From positions 496,001 through 560,000 of the forward strand of contig OZ037896.1 of NCBI GenBank assembly GCA_964035575.1: a stretch of 64,000 bases of DNA. Direction: 5' to 3'. Position 1 is the stretch's first letter. Every line of letters starts with the position of its first letter. Shown here in pieces: positions 59,740 through 64,000 of the stretch. Position numbers and translations under genes: made by a program. The stretch is from Rhynchopus sp. YZ270_cl-10. Taxonomy: Eukaryota > Euglenozoa > Diplonemea > Diplonemida > Diplonemidae. The notes beneath the pieces are model-generated. The model was not told the DNA's origin, did not search any database, and saw only the letters and a program-made list of their open reading frames with translations.

Positions 59740-59827
59740 GGAATAGAGTATGTTGCAAAGCGGTGTAAATGGTCTGTGTGTATGGGGAACAAGAGGATGG
59801 GGAAACAAAAAAGAAACGGTTCTGTTC

Positions 59828-60200
59828 AGATGAAATGTAAGCCTATCGGTGCTCAGCCACCTTTTGATTACACAGCATTTGCTGTAGAATTTGCCAAAGG
59901 TGTCATCTGAGACAAATGGCAAATGCTCAGCTCGGAGTTCGTAATGTTGGCATGCACGATGTGGAGTTTCGAGTATGAGCGTGTTGTAAAGTGGATGCGT
60001 AAACAATTGGACAACGGGGGGGACGTAGCCTGCAGGAAATGAAAATCATCTTTTAAAAATGGGAGGGAAAAAAGGTTGGGTGAACCCAAGTCTCTCATGT
60101 TTAGCCAGATCTATGATTTTGTTTTCTTTTTTTGAAAACTTGGTTGTATTAGTGTAGCCACCCTAGGCTAGAGTGTGCTCCACTACTCTTTTTTTAAATA
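59828..60200 (+). other. Three hairpin motifs upstream of the short membrane frame
   Basis: An H1-type hairpin at 59828-59861 (TAAGC-CTATCG-GTGCTCA), a second at about 60078-60108 (CCAAG-TCTCTCATG-TTTAG), and an H2-type motif at about 60148-60183 (TAGTG..CTCCACTA). Together they show both families side by side. Confidence 0.5.
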
Positions 60201-60578
60201 CGACACTCTTCTCCCTGTGGGAGTTTTTTCAGGGGGGTTTTCCCCCCCTTTAACTTTTCTGTGAAAACAGTAAAGGATTAAACAAAAAAATGTGTAGCCA
60301 AAACGAAAAAAAACGAATAAAGAAAGCAGGAAGCGTCACAGACAAAGAAACCATTGCAAGGTGCCGTGCGAACACATTTTCAGTCTTACATGCCCCCCCC
60401 CACCCAGCACCTGCGCCCCTCTTGCCAGAAGACAAAGGAACACAAGGTGTATCACATTTAAACACTAGCCTGCATAAGTTTTCAAACGGAACGAACCTTA
60501 GGTTTTAAATAATACATGACGTAGTCGGGAACCAGATGGGAACAGTACGGGAGAAGTACAGGGGAATTGGGGGACCAC
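60201..60578. other. Spacer, no gene seen
   Basis: AT-rich with a small inverted repeat at 60214-60245 (GGAGTTTTT region next to C and G runs). Nothing is supported. Confidence 0.4.
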
Positions 60579-61476
60579 ACCAATCATACTTGGACCGCCC
60601 GAAATATATTTCGGGCATTTCGGGCGATTTCGGGCGAATTAGGGGCGGATTTCGGGCGATTTTGTGCGCCCGAAGTCGCCCGAAAACGCCCGAAATGCAG
60701 ATTTCGGGCGAATTCGGGCGCTTTTTCCGTAGTGAAAACCGACTAGGTAGAGTTCTACTCATTTTCGCAAAAAACTTTTTATATTTGGAAATATTTGATG
60801 ACAAATCTGTCAAAATAAGCAATAATCGAAAACTTTTGTACACCTGAGTGCACTTTGGAGGCCCGTGAGAATCACCACCAAGTCACGGGTTTTCTGACTA
60901 TCATTTGCTTATTCCTACCCAAAACACACTATGAACCGGGTTTTCACTATTTTTTCGTATTTCAGGGTGAATTTTTGTGAATTTTCGGGTCACAGGGTGG
61001 TTCTGACCCATTCTCGGGGTGTTTCGGGCCTGTAGTTGCTCAGGAGATGCCCAAAAACGTGAAAAATCGCCTTTTTACGTTTTTAGTAGTATTTTAGTGT
61101 AAATTGTTAGGGAAATCGGTTTTATACGTGGCTGCTAACAGAGCTGCACTCATATAAGTTGGGTTCTACTAGGAATTTTTGCTCAATTTTTTTTTCTTTG
61201 AACAAATTTTGTGCCAATCTTTCAAATAAAGCGTTAGATTTTTACACTGATAGCATGCTTCCCAGCACACATAAGATACTGGTTGTGCGCCCGAATTCGC
61301 CCGAAATGTGCCCGAATTCGCCCGAAATGCGCCCGAATTCGCCCGAATTACGTATAAATTCCCTTTAAAACGCCCGAAATATATTTCGGGCACATTTCGG
61401 GCGCTCGGGATCCGCGCCCGAAAAATCCGCCCGAATTCGCCCGAAATATATTTCGGGCGGTCCAAGTATGATTGGT
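60579..61476. mobile_element. TIR element with CCCGAA arrays (898 bp)
   Basis: ACCAATCATACTTGGACCGC then CCGAAATATATTTCGGGC at the left, and the exact complement at the right (to 61476). Both ends carry runs of GCCCGAAAT or ATTTCGGGC words over about 150 bp. The interior is AT-rich with no transposase. The target duplication is unclear. Confidence 0.8.
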
Positions 61477-61588
61477 CCAATGAAACAAAATCATAAAAAA
61501 TAAAAAACTTGAAACGCGCGCATGGTCACACATTTATACAGAAGAGAGGCAATGTGGACACCTAAACTGGGATTATGGCAAAAGGAAA

Positions 61589-61878
61589 GATGATCAGATA
61601 TCCCCAAGCCTAAAGGTCTTAGTCATCTGACAGAAAATAGGGTCAGCGTGATGAAGTACACACATTGCAAACACCCAGGAATCACATTGATGAGGAAGTG
61701 GAAACCATCCCTTTTTCTCTCACCCCCCCTCACCTGAGTTCCATCCTCCCCAAATTCTGACGCTATTTAAAAAAATCAAGAATGCGGATTATGCGACAAT
61801 GTGGACTATTAGTCCGGATTGTCGTCATCCACATTTTTAGAGTCCACATTTTGTCGTTTTCCCCATAATAAAGGGGAA
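61589..61878. other. Spacer with two hairpins
   Basis: A diverged H1 hairpin at 61589-61632 (CCAAGCCTAAAGGTCTTAG). At 61794-61856 CGACAATGTGGACT pairs with AGTCCACATTTTGTCG, possibly a tiny TIR element just 3' of the kinase stop. Confidence 0.5.
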
Positions 61879-62949
61879 TCATATCCCAGCCTCCGCCTGT
61901 TCTATACGATTTGTCTTCTCGAACCAATCGTATTTCCAGTCGTTTTTGTAGCCCCTGTCTTTGAATTCGTTCATTATGATGCGGGTTAGCATTTCATAGT
62001 CGGGGCGGGCTTCGAAGGCGAGGCCTTTTACGTACCGCATGTACTCGCAGAAGCAGGAGGGGAGCACACCCATGACCTCGGCTATGCTGGTGTTGAGTTT
62101 GCTTTCTTGTATGATAAGCTTCCGCTGGTTGCGGTCTCTTGTCACAATCGTCTGCCAGGGAAGAGAGCCGTTCCCGAAGAAGGCAAGCATATAAGCCAAC
62201 GCCTCCATATCATCCTTCCGCGACTGCTCATACCCAAGATGCCCTGCGACAGACGCATATCGTGCAGTCCCAGTAAACCCTTTATCCATCCGAAAGGGAA
62301 TATGCTGCTTCGTCTTTGCATTGACAAACCGCTTTGCCAACCCAAAGTCGATCAGGTACACGTGGTTCCCCTTCTCACCGAGGCCCATAACGAAGTTGTC
62401 TGGTTTGATGTCTCTGTGAATGAACCCGAGCTCGTGGATGTTCTGTATCAGGCGGATCATCTGAAAGGTCAGCATCATCGTTGTCTTTGCGGAGAACTCC
62501 TTGCAGAATAGGAGCAGGTCGTTCAGGGAGGGTCCCAGGAGATCTACCGCCATGATATTGTAGTACCCTTCGGAGCCAAAGTAGTAGATTTTTGGCACCC
62601 CTGGGGGTGCTTTCTTCCCAAGAAGGCGGTAAATACGCAGTTCCGCCATGAGTTGCGATTTATCGCGTGTATTTTGCGTTTTTTCAAATTTGATGGCAAC
62701 CTTCACATTAGCAACAGTATCCTGCGCCTCAAATACCTGACCAAAGGCCCCAGCGCCTATTCTCCGCCCCATCACAAACCGACCGTCGGCCAATGCCTTT
62801 GGCACCCCTTTGCTGTCATTGCGTGTCAAAAACTCATTCACGGAGGTGGAAGACATGGACACATTGGTCATAATAGACTTCGACACAGCAGTATAGGAGC
62901 GCATCAGTGACAGCCGCGAACCTCGGTCGCTTGATTTGCACATATCCAT
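61879..62949 (-). CDS. Casein kinase 1 family Ser/Thr protein kinase
   Basis: 356 residues. An N-terminal Ser/Thr-rich extension of about 55 residues precedes the kinase domain. The Gly loop is GAGAFGQVF (65-73), the ATP lysine K87 (VAIKFEK), the catalytic loop HRDIKPDNF (178-186) with D180, and the metal site DFG 201-203. The CK1 hallmark is GTARYASVAGHLGYEQSRKD (227-246) with DDMEAL after it; the usual SIN triplet here reads SVA. The domain ends near 330 and the C-terminal tail is short. Expected to phosphorylate acidic or primed substrates in signalling, trafficking or flagellar control. Complete, unspliced, with a C/T-rich leader. Confidence 0.93.
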   Translation of the reverse strand: MDMCKSSDRGSRLSLMRSYTAVSKSIMTNVSMSSTSVNEFLTRNDSKGVPKALADGRFVMGRRIGAGAFGQVFEAQDTVANVKVAIKFEKTQNTRDKSQLMAELRIYRLLGKKAPPGVPKIYYFGSEGYYNIMAVDLLGPSLNDLLLFCKEFSAKTTMMLTFQMIRLIQNIHELGFIHRDIKPDNFVMGLGEKGNHVYLIDFGLAKRFVNAKTKQHIPFRMDKGFTGTARYASVAGHLGYEQSRKDDMEALAYMLAFFGNGSLPWQTIVTRDRNQRKLIIQESKLNTSIAEVMGVLPSCFCEYMRYVKGLAFEARPDYEMLTRIIMNEFKDRGYKNDWKYDWFEKTNRIEQAEAGI

Positions 62950-63293
62950 TGTAAGGGGAAGTGCTGCAACACTGTCCCTTAGTGGGTGGAGGAGGGACCT
63001 GCTGTGAAGGGGGTACGATGTGTGTGAAGGTAAGGAGAGGTAAAAGAAAGGATTCTACATAAAACAAAAGAATGTGTATTGGGTTTTGTTGCTAAATATG
63101 GAGAGAAAAACAAACACAACACCTCGGGGAGTGGAAACTCCTTTTTGTATTGACAAATCCCTGCGAGTCTAGGGTCTGTATTCAATGGACATAGTTCGTC
63201 TATTGTAGTACAAAGGTACCCATTTTTTGACTCATTTCTAAAACTCACCTAGAAGGTCCCAACTTTGTGTGCTCCTCTGCTGAAAGCAGTTGG

Positions 63294-64000
63294 CTAGAGC
63301 TCGACAGATGCCTTGGTTTCTGATGTATTTTGGCGCATGGTGAAATAGTCGCCGTATGGCTGGAGGGTTTGGGTGAGAGCCTTGGGGAGGGGTCCTTCTG
63401 GTGGGGCGAAGAGGTACGCAAGCTCGGACTGCTGTGCGGTGGAGCAGAGCCACCAGCTTTTGCTGACTGTGGGGCCGGTCACGGTGAGGAAACGTTGGGT
63501 TCGGGTCCCTACGTCGCCGTACTGTACTAGCCCGCTGGCAAGGCCGATCCACGCCTTGATGTCGTGGAAGCGCTGAATGCGTGTCAGAAAGTTGACAGCG
63601 CCTTCAGCATGAGAAGGTGAGGCACGACCGAGATTCCATCCCACACACACATGGCTTCCTAGAACCGAGAGCAACGTGCCGCCGCTCTGATCTAGGGACA
63701 CCGACAGCCTCTCCAACCCGAAGCTAAATGACCGCAACGGCATCACCTCTGCCGCCTGCTTGCCAACCGTCGCAAACTCAGCAAACCCCACCGTTGCCTG
63801 CGTCATGACAGGTTCAAGTTGCTCCGCTAGGTTCGGCCGCAGCTCAATGGAGCAGCCACTGCCAGTGCCAGTGGTCTGAGACATGATTGTGCTCGTGTCA
63901 AAGTCCTGCATCGCAAAGGTGGTGTACCTCCGTTTGTGCAGCGCAGCAGACCACACATTGTTGACAAGAAGCTCCTCTGAAACACCCTTAAGCGAGACCA
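63294..64000 (-). CDS. C-terminal end of a second cyclase-like membrane protein, partial
   Basis: The frame is open to the right edge and begins there with VSLKGVSEELLVNNVWS. This aligns with LSLKGVAGVVDVSSVWP at the end of the catalytic domain of the cyclase at 7050-9110. The visible roughly 235 residues correspond to its second, degenerate cyclase domain: GLERLSVSLDQSGGTLLSVL, CVGWNLGRASPSHAEGAVNF, GLVQYGDVGTRTQRFLTVTG. The metal-binding aspartates are absent here too. The true start, membrane part and catalytic domain lie beyond the window. Internal ATGs should not be taken as starts. Confidence 0.8.
   Translation of the reverse strand, partial: VSLKGVSEELLVNNVWSAALHKRRYTTFAMQDFDTSTIMSQTTGTGSGCSIELRPNLAEQLEPVMTQATVGFAEFATVGKQAAEVMPLRSFSFGLERLSVSLDQSGGTLLSVLGSHVCVGWNLGRASPSHAEGAVNFLTRIQRFHDIKAWIGLASGLVQYGDVGTRTQRFLTVTGPTVSKSWWLCSTAQQSELAYLFAPPEGPLPKALTQTLQPYGDYFTMRQNTSETKASVEL

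Overview
The window reads as nuclear DNA of an intron-bearing, free-living or gut protist. It carries a kinesin, casein kinase 1, membrane adenylyl cyclases, a CHY/CTCHY/RING ubiquitin ligase, a TPT/drug-metabolite transporter, an F-box protein, an ankyrin protein, and expanded families of ubiquitin-like/WD-propeller and DUF3431-like proteins. Introns are short (about 40-170 bp) with GTATGT/GTACGT-type donors. A metamonad of the fornicate type (Kipferlia-like) would fit, but that is a low-confidence guess from gene content. Every well-supported gene lies on the minus strand, and many are preceded on the coding strand by a C/T-rich leader.

Layout. 1-2.2 kb: two overlapping reading frames of a putative mobile element, one with a PHD/RING-like zinc finger and one with 27-residue repeats and a tyrosine-recombinase-like stretch, cut by the left edge. 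2.2-7 kb: gene-free nest of small transposons, including a hAT-type element with an 8-bp target duplication. 7-9.1 kb: adenylyl cyclase with a second, degenerate cyclase domain. 9.8-14.3 kb: three tandem copies of a ubiquitin-like plus seven-blade WD protein. 14.3-17.3 kb: repeats and a second hAT-type copy. 17.8-20.7 kb: six-exon kinesin. 20.8-35.4 kb: three DUF3431-like type II membrane proteins in a region duplicated in large blocks, the second block carrying several extra insertions. 36.9-38.4 kb: three-exon CHY/RING E3 ligase. 38.7-45 kb: three more WD genes with an ankyrin gene between them. 45.5-56 kb: transporter, cysteine-rich membrane protein, coiled-coil protein, Lys/Ala-rich coiled-coil protein with a tiny last exon, F-box protein, and an unknown protein. 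56-61.8 kb: repeats, large terminal-inverted-repeat elements and a short type II membrane reading frame. 61.9-62.9 kb: casein kinase 1. 63.3-64 kb: C-terminal end of a second cyclase, continuing past the window.

The most unusual content is non-coding. Three families of short hairpin-forming motifs recur across introns and intergenic DNA, with stems that change in a compensating way while loops stay fixed. There is also a series of non-autonomous elements whose ends carry arrays of one short word (AAGTACTT, GCGAG, CCCGAA, GTGTATATGTCC, AGCTCTCAC, GCACGTACGTGC). All functions are inferred by reading the sequence; no database search was possible.
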